Shown piece by piece: positions 54,709 to 62,438 of a stretch of DNA of 64,000 nucleotides (position 1 is the stretch's first letter; each line of letters opens with the position of its first letter). The translations under genes were made by a program, and so were the position numbers. Origin of the DNA: Glaciihabitans sp. (GTDB taxonomy: Bacteria; Actinomycetota; Actinomycetes; Actinomycetales; Microbacteriaceae). The DNA is taken from contig JAODMF010000004.1 in NCBI GenBank assembly GCA_025464095.1, positions 345,575 to 409,574 of the forward strand, in the 5' to 3' direction. The notes beneath the pieces were generated by a model. That model did not search any database, was not told the origin of the DNA, and was given only the letters and a program-made list of their open reading frames with translations.

Positions 54709-55535
54709 TCGACGACATCGATTCGCCCGCTGTCGAAGCGAGCGACGTGTCGATTCGCTATGGACGCGGCTCGGGCGGGCACCTCGCGGTCAGTGGCGCA
54801 ACGTTCTCCATTGCGCGCGGCGAGATTCTCGCCGTAATCGGGGAGACCGGATCGGGCAAGAGCACTCTCGCGGCGGCGGTCGCCGGTTTCGCCGGCCTCG
54901 GCATCCCGACCAGCCCGGAAATCACCGGCGGCGTGCTGACGGTGCTGGGCGAGCAGATGCGAACCCTGACGCCGCGCAGCCGGGATCGCCTGCTTATCAG
55001 CGTCGGCTATCTTCCCCAGGACGCGGGAGCGGCACTGTCGCCGCGGTTGACGATCGGCGAAAACGTGGCCGAGCCGATCTTCTCGCGGGATCGTCGGTTC
55101 GACGCGCGTGAGGCTGGTGAGGCGGTGGCAACCCTCATCGACGCCGTGCGCCTGCCGCTCGCGGTCATGGGTCGCTATCCGCACGAGCTCAGCCGTGGAC
55201 AGAGGCAGCGCGTCGCGATCGCTAAGGCGCTGATCCTCGGCCCGACCGTGCTGGTCGCGGACGACCCGACGGCCGGCATCGACGTCACCGTGCGCGGCGC
55301 GATCCTCGACATCATTCGCGACCTGCAGCGCGACCAGAACTTCTCCGCCCTCATCGTGAGCCACACGATCAGCGAGGTGCGCAAGTACAGCGACCGCGTC
55401 GCCGTAATGCACCGGGGAGCGATCGTTGGCATCGGGCAGGTCGACGACGTTCTCGATTCGCCGCAGCATGAGTACGTCGGAGGGCTCGCCCGGGCCGTGC
55501 GAGACCTGAAACTTTCCGAACAACTCAGTGCCTGA
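54705..55535 (+). CDS. Third ABC ATPase of the operon, degenerate motifs
   Basis: 276 residues from ATG 54705, overlapping the previous stop (ATGA). Walker A GETGSGKST is intact (about 45-53). The signature reads LSRGQRQR instead of LSGGQ (about 164), and Walker B reads VLVADDPTAGID, with Asp where the catalytic Glu normally is. The Q-loop region YLPQDAGAALSPRLTIGENV is DppF-like but shortened. It resembles the ATPases of the same family but is probably slow or regulatory. It overlaps the lactonase gene by eight bases. Confidence 0.9.
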   Translation: MIDDIDSPAVEASDVSIRYGRGSGGHLAVSGATFSIARGEILAVIGETGSGKSTLAAAVAGFAGLGIPTSPEITGGVLTVLGEQMRTLTPRSRDRLLISVGYLPQDAGAALSPRLTIGENVAEPIFSRDRRFDAREAGEAVATLIDAVRLPLAVMGRYPHELSRGQRQRVAIAKALILGPTVLVADDPTAGIDVTVRGAILDIIRDLQRDQNFSALIVSHTISEVRKYSDRVAVMHRGAIVGIGQVDDVLDSPQHEYVGGLARAVRDLKLSEQLSA

Positions 55536-56535
55536 CCGCCCGGGCAGGAACATCTGGGTCGGCAGCTACACCGCCGACACGGGTGGCCTGTCCGAGGGCA
55601 TCGGCCGCATCGAGCGCGAGGCGGACGGCACGCTCATCTGGCACGGCGTCGTCGCCGCCACAGATTCGCCATCGTTCCTCACGCTCTCGGACGACACGAT
55701 GTACGCGGTCGGTGAGGGCGCCGCCTCGGTGTCCGCATTTCGTATCAGCGGAAATGAACTGCAGTTCCTGGGCAGCCAGGATGCTGCTGGCGAATCCCCG
55801 TGCAGTGTGGCCGTCCTCGGCGACGACGCGCTGCTCGCGGTCGCCTGTTACCGCAACGGGGCGGTTGGCGTGCACCGCATCCAGCCGGGCGGATCGATCA
55901 CCCGGCACATCCAAACCCTGTTCGACTCGGGAAGCGCGCCGAATGAGGCGCAGGATGGCCCGCACGCCCACGACGTATTGCGGGTCGACGCGGCCACGGT
56001 GCTGTCCACCGATCTCGGCACGGACCGCGTGCACGTGCACGTGCTCGACGAGGGCGGCCTCACGCGAACTAGCTCGGTGCAGCTGCCGCCCGGGTCTGGA
56101 CCTCGCGACCTGCGGCGGCATCCATCCGGGCTCGTCTGGGTTCTCACCGAACTGAGCGGCGAAGTGTTCGTGCTGCACCGGGACGGGGACGGCTTCGCAA
56201 TAACCTCGAGCATCGGGCTGCCCGGGTTCGAGCAGGGCGATCATGCGGCAGCTCTTGTGCTTGGCGGTGACGGGCGGTTCGCCTACGCCGGCATCCGCGG
56301 ATCGAACCGGATCTCGGTGCTCGCGGTCGAGGCGGGCGGTGCCCTGCTGCTGCCGGTGACATCCGTGGATTGCGGCGGGGGCTGGCCGCGCCATCTGGCC
56401 GTCGATGGCGACCAGTTGCACGTGGCCAACCAGCTCTCGAGCTCGGTTGCTTCGTTCGACCTGGGCGCGGATGGGGTGCCGGCGTTCCGCGGTTCCATTG
56501 ACGTGCCGTCGCCGAGCTACCTCCTCGTCGACTGA
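55528..56535 (+). CDS. Lactonase-family beta-propeller protein (6-phosphogluconolactonase-like)
   Basis: 335 residues, a seven-bladed propeller of the YbhE/Pgl type. Typical family segments are IWVGSYTADTGG at the N-terminus, DGPHAHDVLRVD (about 149), GSGPRDLRRHPSG (about 192) and GGWPRHLAVDGDQLHVANQLSSSVASFDL near the C-terminus. No signal peptide, so it is cytoplasmic. GTG 55528 overlaps the ABC gene stop, so it is translated with the importer although no functional link is obvious. True lactonase activity is not certain. Confidence 0.88.
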   Translation: MPDRPGRNIWVGSYTADTGGLSEGIGRIEREADGTLIWHGVVAATDSPSFLTLSDDTMYAVGEGAASVSAFRISGNELQFLGSQDAAGESPCSVAVLGDDALLAVACYRNGAVGVHRIQPGGSITRHIQTLFDSGSAPNEAQDGPHAHDVLRVDAATVLSTDLGTDRVHVHVLDEGGLTRTSSVQLPPGSGPRDLRRHPSGLVWVLTELSGEVFVLHRDGDGFAITSSIGLPGFEQGDHAAALVLGGDGRFAYAGIRGSNRISVLAVEAGGALLLPVTSVDCGGGWPRHLAVDGDQLHVANQLSSSVASFDLGADGVPAFRGSIDVPSPSYLLVD

Positions 56536-56539
56536 CTGT

Positions 56540-57100
56540 CGCGCGTCTGACGCGCGCGCCTGCATCCGCCCGCGCGTCTGGCCGGCGCCCGTCGCATCCG
56601 CCCGCGTGTCCGCATCCGTTCGGGTGGCGGGCATCCGCTCGGGCGGCGGGGGTTATCGGCGCGCTCGGCGGGAGATGAAGCGAGGTGGCGGGAGTTGTTG
56701 CGAGCGCGGCGGGGGATGTTTCGAGGTGGCGGGAGCCCAGGCTCCCGCCACCTCGCAACAACTCCCGCCACCAGGGGCGCGCCTGCACCCGCCGCTCGTC
56801 TGGCCCGCGCCCGTCGCATCCGCGCGCGTGTCTGCATCCGTTCGGGTGGCGGGGGTTATCGGCGCGCTCGGCGGGGGATAAAGCGAGGTGGCGGGAGTTG
56901 TTACGAGCCCGGCGGGGGATGTTTCGAGGTGGCGGGAGCCCAGGCTCCCGCCACCTGGCAACAACTCCCGCCACCCGGGGTCAGGCCCGGGGTCGGGCAG
57001 AGCGTCAGGCCCGGGGTCGGGCAGAGGGTCAGGGCCGGGGTCACGCCCCGGCTCAGCACGCGGCTCAGCACGCGGCCCAGCAACCGGAAAGCGAGCCCGT
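56540..57100 (+). repeat. Repeat-rich spacer: 203-bp tandem duplication with nested hairpins, then 24-bp and 12-bp repeats
   Basis: Two copies of a segment about 200 bp long (about 56563-56773 and 56784-56976, offset 203) each hold a nested palindrome. In copy one the outer arms 56684-56704 and 56752-56772 pair perfectly over 21 bp, with inner arms 56722-56737 and 56740-56755 (16 bp, loop CA). Then comes a 24-bp unit repeated 2.7 times (56980-57045, GTCAGGCCCGGGGTCGGGCA core) and a 12-bp unit (CGGCTCAGCACG) three times (57049-57084). No gene is supported between 56536 and 57155. Confidence 0.85.
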
Positions 57101-57155
57101 GCGCAGGATTTGGTGCGTGCGTATCCTTTGGTAAAGTAGGCAAGCTGTACAGCGA

Positions 57156-57228
57156 TCCTCGATAGCTCAATTGGCAGAGCAATCGGCTGTTAACCGATAG
57201 GTTCTTGGTTCGAGTCCAAGTCGGGGAG
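57156..57228 (+). tRNA. tRNA-Asn (anticodon GUU)
   Basis: 73 bases. The acceptor TCCTCGA pairs with TCGGGGA (one T:G), the D-arm is GCTC..GAGC, the anticodon loop CTGTTAA places GTT at 57189-57191, and the T-loop is TTCGAGT. CCA is not encoded. Confidence 0.96.
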
Positions 57229-57230
57229 CT

Positions 57231-57263
57231 AAGGCCCAGACCCTCCACGGTCTGGGCCTTTTT
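57231..57263 (+). terminator. Terminator after tRNA-Asn
   Basis: AAGGCCCAGACC (57231-57242) pairs perfectly with GGTCTGGGCCTT (57249-57260) and is followed by TTT. Confidence 0.9.
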
Positions 57264-57335
57264 GCATGCCCGCCTACTCCCCAGGGAGTACCCGTTGCGC
57301 TCTGGCCAGCGGATGCCCGCCCCACTGCCCGCGCG

Positions 57336-57341
57336 TACGAT
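57336..57341 (+). promoter_or_regulatory. -10 hexamer TACGAT of a leaderless promoter (second kinase)
   Basis: TACGAT lies exactly six bases before ATG 57348. Confidence 0.55.
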
Positions 57342-57347
57342 CAAGCC

Positions 57348-58592
57348 ATGCAGCACTACGGCCCCCCGCACGGCGATCCACGCTGGCACGGCGAGTGGGG
57401 ACCGTCATCCGGCCGTTTTCGTCCACACGCCGTCGATTCGCCGGGCTTCCGGCGATTTCGCCTGGTGATGCCGGTCTTTATTTCCCTCATCGTCCAGGTG
57501 CCGGGAGTGTTCCTGGTCATGCAGGATCGCCGGTTTGTGCCGACGTCGTCGACTCCAGCGGAACTGCTCATCGATTTCGCGCTCGCGATCGTCGGGCCGC
57601 TTGCGCTGCTCGGAGCTCGCCGCTTCCCGGGCCCGGTCGTGGCAATCGTCGCGGCGGCGGCCAGTCTCGACCTCTTCCTCGGCGCTGCGAGCAACGGCCC
57701 GCCGTACATCGCCCTCGCTTTCGCAATCGTCGGCGCGATCGCCCGCGGGGCGCGCCTGTGGGCGTGGATCTCGATCGCCGTCTGCTGGGTGACGAGCCTC
57801 GTGGTCGCGATGATGCTCGGCCTGACCTGGGAACCGTTCCGCATCGCCCTGACGACCCTCGGCATCCTCGTTCTCATGGGTATCGGTGAGGGGATGCGCA
57901 CCCGCAAGGAGCGCTACGAGCGCGTCAGCCAGGTAATCGCCCAGCGGCGCCAGAGCGAGGTGCAGGCTGAGCGCGTGCGCATCGCGCGGGAACTGCATGA
58001 CGTGCTGGCGCATTCGCTCAGCCAGATCAACGTGCAGGCCGGGGTCGGGCTGCACCTGATGGATGCCCAGCCCGACAAGGCGAAGGATGCCCTGGCCAGC
58101 ATCAAGGAGACCAGCAAGACAGCACTCGACGAGGTGCGATCCGTGCTGGGCGTGCTGCGCGCGGACGGCGGAACGAACCCGGATGCGCCGCTGGTTCCGG
58201 AACCGGACCTCTCGCGGCTGGCCGGCCTGGCAGCATCCGTCACCTCCCAGGGGGTCGAAGTGGCGCTGGAGGGCTCGCTGGTCGATGTTCCGCAGGCGAC
58301 GCAGCTTGCGATCTACCGCATCGTGCAGGAGTCGCTCACGAACGTGTTGCGCCACGCACATGCGAGGCACGCGACCGTCGAACTGCGCGAGGAGAACGGC
58401 CAGTACGCGGTCACGATCACCGATGACGGCACCGCTCCTGCTCCCACTGGCACGTCCGACGGGCGCGGCCTGCTCGGCATGAGCGAGCGCGCTGAGCTCC
58501 TCGGCGGCGAGCTCTCGGCGGGGCCGGTCGAGGGCGGCGGCTTCCGGGTGGACGCTCGCATCCCGGCGCGGGCGCGCGAGGCGATCTCGTGA
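57348..58592 (+). CDS. Sensor histidine kinase (HisKA_3)
   Basis: 414 residues. A cytoplasmic N-terminus of about 35 residues precedes four to five membrane helices (about 38-185), then a coiled coil and the motif RIARELHDVLAHSLSQINVQ with the phospho-acceptor His at about residue 222. The ATPase part has YRIVQESLTNVLRHAHA and GRGLLGMSERAELLGG. There is no large sensory loop, as in LiaS/DesK-like kinases that sense membrane stress. It overlaps its regulator by GTGA. Confidence 0.94.
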   Translation: MQHYGPPHGDPRWHGEWGPSSGRFRPHAVDSPGFRRFRLVMPVFISLIVQVPGVFLVMQDRRFVPTSSTPAELLIDFALAIVGPLALLGARRFPGPVVAIVAAAASLDLFLGAASNGPPYIALAFAIVGAIARGARLWAWISIAVCWVTSLVVAMMLGLTWEPFRIALTTLGILVLMGIGEGMRTRKERYERVSQVIAQRRQSEVQAERVRIARELHDVLAHSLSQINVQAGVGLHLMDAQPDKAKDALASIKETSKTALDEVRSVLGVLRADGGTNPDAPLVPEPDLSRLAGLAASVTSQGVEVALEGSLVDVPQATQLAIYRIVQESLTNVLRHAHARHATVELREENGQYAVTITDDGTAPAPTGTSDGRGLLGMSERAELLGGELSAGPVEGGGFRVDARIPARAREAIS

Positions 58593-59251
58593 TCCGGGTT
58601 GCCATCGCTGACGACCAGCAGCTTATCCGCGGCGGGTTCCGCAGCCTGCTGGAGTCGGAGCCCGACATCGAGGTCGTCGGCGAGGCGGGCACGGGAACAG
58701 AAGCCGTTGCGCTCGTCAAGGCGCAGGTTCCGGATGTCGTGCTCATGGACATCCGGATGCCTGACGGCGACGGCCTGTGGGCGACCGAGCAGATCGCATC
58801 CGACCCGCGGCTGAAAGACACCCACATCGTCATCGTGACCACGTTTGAACTCGATGAGTACGTTGGTCAGGCAATCCGGGCCGGAGCCAGCGGCTTTCTC
58901 GTCAAAGACACCGAGCCGGTGGAGCTGATCCGCGCGATCCGGGTCGTGGCAGGTGGGGATGCCCTGCTCAGCCCGAGCGTGACCCGGCGCCTGCTCGAGC
59001 GCGTCGCCGGCGAGCTCAGGGATGCGCCCGACACGACCCAGCTGAACGTGCTGACCGAGCGCGAGCGCGAGGTGCTCGCCCTGGTCGGCCTGGGTCTCAC
59101 GAACGACGAAATCGGCGGGCGGCTGTTCCTCAGCCCGCTCACGGCCAAAACCCACGTGAGCCGCATCATGTCGAAGCTCGCTGCCCGCGACCGGGTTCAG
59201 CTGGTCGTCGTCGCCTACGAGACCGGCCTCGTGCGCGCCGGACGCCAGTAG
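58589..59251 (+). CDS. Response regulator, LuxR/NarL family
   Basis: 220 residues. The receiver has IADDQQLIRGG, VVLMDIRMPDGDG (phospho-acceptor at about residue 53) and the lysine in GFLVKDTEP. The LuxR helix-turn-helix reads LTEREREVLALVGLGLTNDEI and LTAKTHVSRIMSKLAARDR. It is translationally coupled to the kinase at 57348. The SHOCT membrane protein downstream is a plausible target or partner. Confidence 0.95.
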   Translation: MIRVAIADDQQLIRGGFRSLLESEPDIEVVGEAGTGTEAVALVKAQVPDVVLMDIRMPDGDGLWATEQIASDPRLKDTHIVIVTTFELDEYVGQAIRAGASGFLVKDTEPVELIRAIRVVAGGDALLSPSVTRRLLERVAGELRDAPDTTQLNVLTEREREVLALVGLGLTNDEIGGRLFLSPLTAKTHVSRIMSKLAARDRVQLVVVAYETGLVRAGRQ

Positions 59252-59380
59252 TACGCGAGCCGCGCCACCTGCTCTCGACGGAGTATGCACGAGCATCCCT
59301 CGGGCAGATTCGCGGCGCGACAAGCGGCGGGAAGCTTGCCTGAGAGGTTCCGCCGGAACCACAAAGGAATGGAACAACAA

Positions 59381-59716
59381 ATGATTTCTGCACTTGCTCT
59401 CGCAACCGCTGCCACTCACTGGGCAGGTCCGGTCGGAGGAGGATTCGGATTTCTCTTTCTCCTGATCCCCCTGTTCTGGATCGTCGTTTTCGTCGTCATC
59501 TTCTCGATCTTCGCCCGTCGCGCACGACGCTTCGGCCACGGGCCGTGGGGATACGGTCACCCCGGTTTCGGCGGGGGCTGGGGCGGCTCCGCTGCCCGCA
59601 GCGCCGAATCGACACTCGCTGAGCGCTTCGCGCAGGGCGACATCGATGAGAAGGAGTACCGCGCACGACTCGAGGTGCTCCGCGCGAACAACGGCCCGCA
59701 GCAGCCGATGAAGTAG
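59381..59716 (+). CDS. Membrane protein with SHOCT domain
   Basis: 111 residues from ATG 59381; an in-frame ATG at 59369 abuts the AAAGGA sequence and is less likely. One strong membrane helix (about 27-49, FLFLLIPLFWIVVFVVIFSIF) is followed by a Gly/Trp-rich linker and a C-terminal SHOCT motif (ESTLAERFAQGDIDEKEYRARLEVL). SHOCT proteins are small oligomerising membrane modules of unknown detail. The position after a LiaS/LiaR-like pair suggests a part in envelope stress. Confidence 0.85.
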   Translation: MISALALATAATHWAGPVGGGFGFLFLLIPLFWIVVFVVIFSIFARRARRFGHGPWGYGHPGFGGGWGGSAARSAESTLAERFAQGDIDEKEYRARLEVLRANNGPQQPMK

Positions 59717-59774
59717 CGGCCGCGACGCCACGATAGTCTTCCCTCTGGGCCGAACCGGTCCAGAGGGAGACGTT

Positions 59775-60497
59775 GTGCCGCGCAGTCCAGACCAGTCCGC
59801 GGCGGTTCGCGCCAGTCTCGCCGTCGGCCTAGCCGTCTCCGCGTACGGCATCTCATTCGGCGCGTTGAGCGTCGCATCCGGGCTCGATATCTGGCAGACC
59901 TGCGTGCTGAGCCTTCTCATGTTCTCCGGTGGCAGCCAGTTCGCGCTGATCGGTGTACTAGCAACCGGCGGCGCGTCGGCCGGATGGGCGGCGATCGCCA
60001 GTGCCGTGCTGCTCGGCACTCGTAACGGGCTCTACTCGATCCGCATGGCCCCGATTCTCGGCGGTACTTGGCGCCGCAGGCTGCTCGCCGCGCACTTCAC
60101 CATCGACGAGAGCACCGCGGTGTCGACCGCGCAGACCAACTCGGGGGCGCAGCGCACCGGCTTCTGGTGGACGGGAGTGCTCATCTTCGTCGGCTGGAAC
60201 GTCATGACGTTCGTGGGTGCGGAGCTCGGCAACCTGATCGGCGACGTTCGGCAGTACGGGCTGGATGCCGCGGCGGCTGCTGCATTCCTCGGCCTGTTGT
60301 GGCCCCGGCTGAAGTCACTGCAGCCCGTTGTCGTGGCGGTGGGTGCCGCCGTGGTCGCGGTCGTCCTCTCGCCGGGCCTCCCGCCCGGCCTCCCTGTGCT
60401 CGCCGCGGCGATCGTCGCGGTCGCGGTCGGCGGGTTCAACTGGTTCGCCAGAAAGTTGGATGTCGCGCCCGTCGAGGCGGCGGAGCGCGCGTCGTGA
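59775..60497 (+). CDS. azlC: AzlC-family branched-chain amino acid export permease
   Basis: 240 residues, large subunit of a two-component exporter. Family features are the N-terminal GLAVSAYGISFGALSVASGLDIWQTCVLSLLMFSGGSQFA (about 19-58) and the later helices with FFIDES-like TIDESTAVS (about 113). GTG 59775 is the start. It overlaps azlD by GTGA, and both subunits are needed for export in the characterised systems. Confidence 0.93.
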   Translation: MPRSPDQSAAVRASLAVGLAVSAYGISFGALSVASGLDIWQTCVLSLLMFSGGSQFALIGVLATGGASAGWAAIASAVLLGTRNGLYSIRMAPILGGTWRRRLLAAHFTIDESTAVSTAQTNSGAQRTGFWWTGVLIFVGWNVMTFVGAELGNLIGDVRQYGLDAAAAAAFLGLLWPRLKSLQPVVVAVGAAVVAVVLSPGLPPGLPVLAAAIVAVAVGGFNWFARKLDVAPVEAAERAS

Positions 60498-60802
60498 ACG
60501 TCTGGACCATCGTCCTCATCGCATCCGTCGCGGTGCTGGCCCTCAAGCTCGTTGGCTACGCGGTGCCGACCTCGCTCGTGGAGAAGCCCGGGCCGGCCCG
60601 CATTTCGAGCCTGTTGACGGTGGCGCTGCTCTCCGCGCTGATCGCCGTGCAGACGTTCGTATCGAGCGGGCACACGCTCGCCCTCGATGCGCGGCTGCCG
60701 GCTCTTCTGGTCGCGGCCGGCTTGTTTGCACTGCGGGTGCCGTTCATCCTGGTGCTCGTCGCTGCCGCGACGACGGCGGCGGTCATCCGGATGCTGACGT
60801 AG
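60494..60802 (+). CDS. azlD: AzlD-family small subunit of the branched-chain amino acid exporter
   Basis: 102 residues, three to four membrane helices. The segment LKLVGYAVPTSLVEKPGPARISSLLTVALLSALIAVQTF (about 17-55) is characteristic of the family. GTG 60494 overlaps the azlC stop. It converges on def with seven bases between the stops. Confidence 0.92.
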   Translation: MNVWTIVLIASVAVLALKLVGYAVPTSLVEKPGPARISSLLTVALLSALIAVQTFVSSGHTLALDARLPALLVAAGLFALRVPFILVLVAAATTAAVIRMLT

Positions 60803-60809
60803 GGATCGC

Positions 60810-61376
60810 CTAGTCCTCGAGGTGGTCGACTCCGGGAGTCCAGCTCTGGTCGGGGGTGTTCCAGCCCTTCTTGCGGAGCACCTTGGCGAGGATCTTCGAG
60901 TGGTCGTACTCGAGTCGATCCGCGTACAGCACGCCATTCAGGTGGTCGAACTCGTGCTGGAAGATGCGGGCGAGCCAGCCATCGGCCTCAATCTCGAACG
61001 GCTTCTGGTCAAGGTCGACGCCGCGCAGGATCGCGTGCTCCGCCCGGCGGAGCGGAAACCGCTCACCCGGAATCGAGAGGCAGCCCTCGGACTCGGTGTC
61101 TTCATCCGCCTCGCCGATGGGCGTCGGCGAGATGAACAGTGTCGGGTTGATCACGGTGCCGCTGATGCTTTGGCCCTCGTCGTCCGTCCAGCTGAAGACG
61201 AAGACCCGCAGCGGAACGCCGACCTGCGGTGCCGCGAGGCCGACACCGGGAGCGGCCTTCATCGTCTCGAGCATGTCGTCGACAAGAGTGCGCAGGGATG
61301 CGTCGAACTCGGTGACCTCGGCGGCAGGGGAGTGCAGCACCGGAGCGCCCGAAATTCGGATGGGAAGAACGGCCAT
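60810..61376 (-). CDS. def: Peptide deformylase
   Basis: Metalloenzyme removing the formyl group from new proteins; 188 residues. All three motifs are present: GVGLAAPQ (44-51), EGCLS (97-101) and QHEFDH (140-145), giving metal ligands C99, H141 and H145. On the minus strand TACCCT (61383-61388) lies exactly six bases before the ATG at 61376, so this gene is also leaderless. It is divergent from the transporter at 61418. Confidence 0.96.
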   Translation of the reverse strand: MAVLPIRISGAPVLHSPAAEVTEFDASLRTLVDDMLETMKAAPGVGLAAPQVGVPLRVFVFSWTDDEGQSISGTVINPTLFISPTPIGEADEDTESEGCLSIPGERFPLRRAEHAILRGVDLDQKPFEIEADGWLARIFQHEFDHLNGVLYADRLEYDHSKILAKVLRKKGWNTPDQSWTPGVDHLED

Positions 61377-61405
61377 TCAGACAGGGTATCTGCACTGGGA
61401 GCCGG

Positions 61406-61411
61406 TAGATT
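61406..61411 (+). promoter_or_regulatory. -10 hexamer TAGATT of a leaderless promoter
   Basis: TAGATT lies exactly six bases before GTG 61418. The divergent def promoter is within the same 41-base gap. Confidence 0.55.
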
Positions 61412-61417
61412 CGTCGG

Positions 61418-62359
61418 GTGCCTCTCGACCCCACCGCCATTGCGAGCCAGCTGTCGCTGACTCCGCTGCAGGCGTTGGGCATCCCGATCGCGCTGGTCGG
61501 AGCGGTCTTTCTGTCGCTCGGCGCGCAGTACCAGCACCGGGGCGTGTCCAAAGTGGATGCCGGCAAGAGTACGAGGGTCGCCAGCGGCCTCAGCATGGGC
61601 CAGTTGTTCGCGCTGCTCCGCCGTCCGTCATGGGTGATCGGCACTGTGATGCTCGGGTTGGCCATCGTGTTCCAGCTGTTCAGCCTGGTCCTGGCGCCGC
61701 TCACCGTGGTGCAGCCGCTGGGAGCGGTCGCCCTCGTCATCACCGCCATCGTGAACGCGCGGGTGAGTCACGTGCGCCTCGACAGGGCGTCCATCCGGGC
61801 GATCGGGTTTTGTGTCGGCGGCGTTGCGCTCTTCGTCGCGGTTGCAGCTCTCACCACCCAGACGCGCCCGATCACGGAGGTGCAGCTGATAGCGGTGTTG
61901 TGCATCCTCGCCGTGGTTCTCATTGCGGTCGCGGTGCTGTTCGTCTTGTTCCGCAAACGCTTCACTGCGATCATGTACATCCTGTTCGCGGGAGTGCTGT
62001 TCGGGTTCGTCGCGACGCTCGCGAAGGTCGTAATCGATCGCGTGCACACATTGCTGCTGGCGGGGTTCAACCCGACCCCCGCCGACTTCCTTACCCTCGG
62101 CTGCGTCGTCGGCATTGTGGTAGCCGCGCTCAGCGGCTCGTACTTCGTGCAGACCGCATACTCCAATGGGCCGCCCGACCTGGTCGTGGCCGGCCTCACC
62201 GTGATCGATCCCATGGTCGGCGTGACGATCGGTGCCACGGTTCTCGGGGAGGCATCCGGTGCCCCGCTCTGGGCGGTCATCATTTTTCTCGTCGCCGGCG
62301 CGCTCGCGGCCTTCGGCGTCGTGCAGCTCGCGAAACACCACCCGCAAAGGGCCCACTAG
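61418..62359 (+). CDS. DMT-superfamily transporter (NIPA-like)
   Basis: 313 residues with nine to ten membrane helices. The N-terminus shows IPIALVGAVFLSLGAQYQHRGV and LAPLTVVQPLGAVALVITAIVNARV, resembling the NIPA/EamA-type proteins common in Actinobacteria. A second half-repeat begins at ILFAGVLFGFVATLAKVVIDRV (about 188). The transported compound is unknown. It precedes a glycosyltransferase in the same orientation. Confidence 0.85.
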   Translation: MPLDPTAIASQLSLTPLQALGIPIALVGAVFLSLGAQYQHRGVSKVDAGKSTRVASGLSMGQLFALLRRPSWVIGTVMLGLAIVFQLFSLVLAPLTVVQPLGAVALVITAIVNARVSHVRLDRASIRAIGFCVGGVALFVAVAALTTQTRPITEVQLIAVLCILAVVLIAVAVLFVLFRKRFTAIMYILFAGVLFGFVATLAKVVIDRVHTLLLAGFNPTPADFLTLGCVVGIVVAALSGSYFVQTAYSNGPPDLVVAGLTVIDPMVGVTIGATVLGEASGAPLWAVIIFLVAGALAAFGVVQLAKHHPQRAH

Positions 62360-62438
62360 GGTACGTTGGTCGTAGCTTTCCGCTGGATCACGCGCCAGCT
62401 GCCACCACCCCGGCGCGACGAACAAGGGAACCCCCAAC

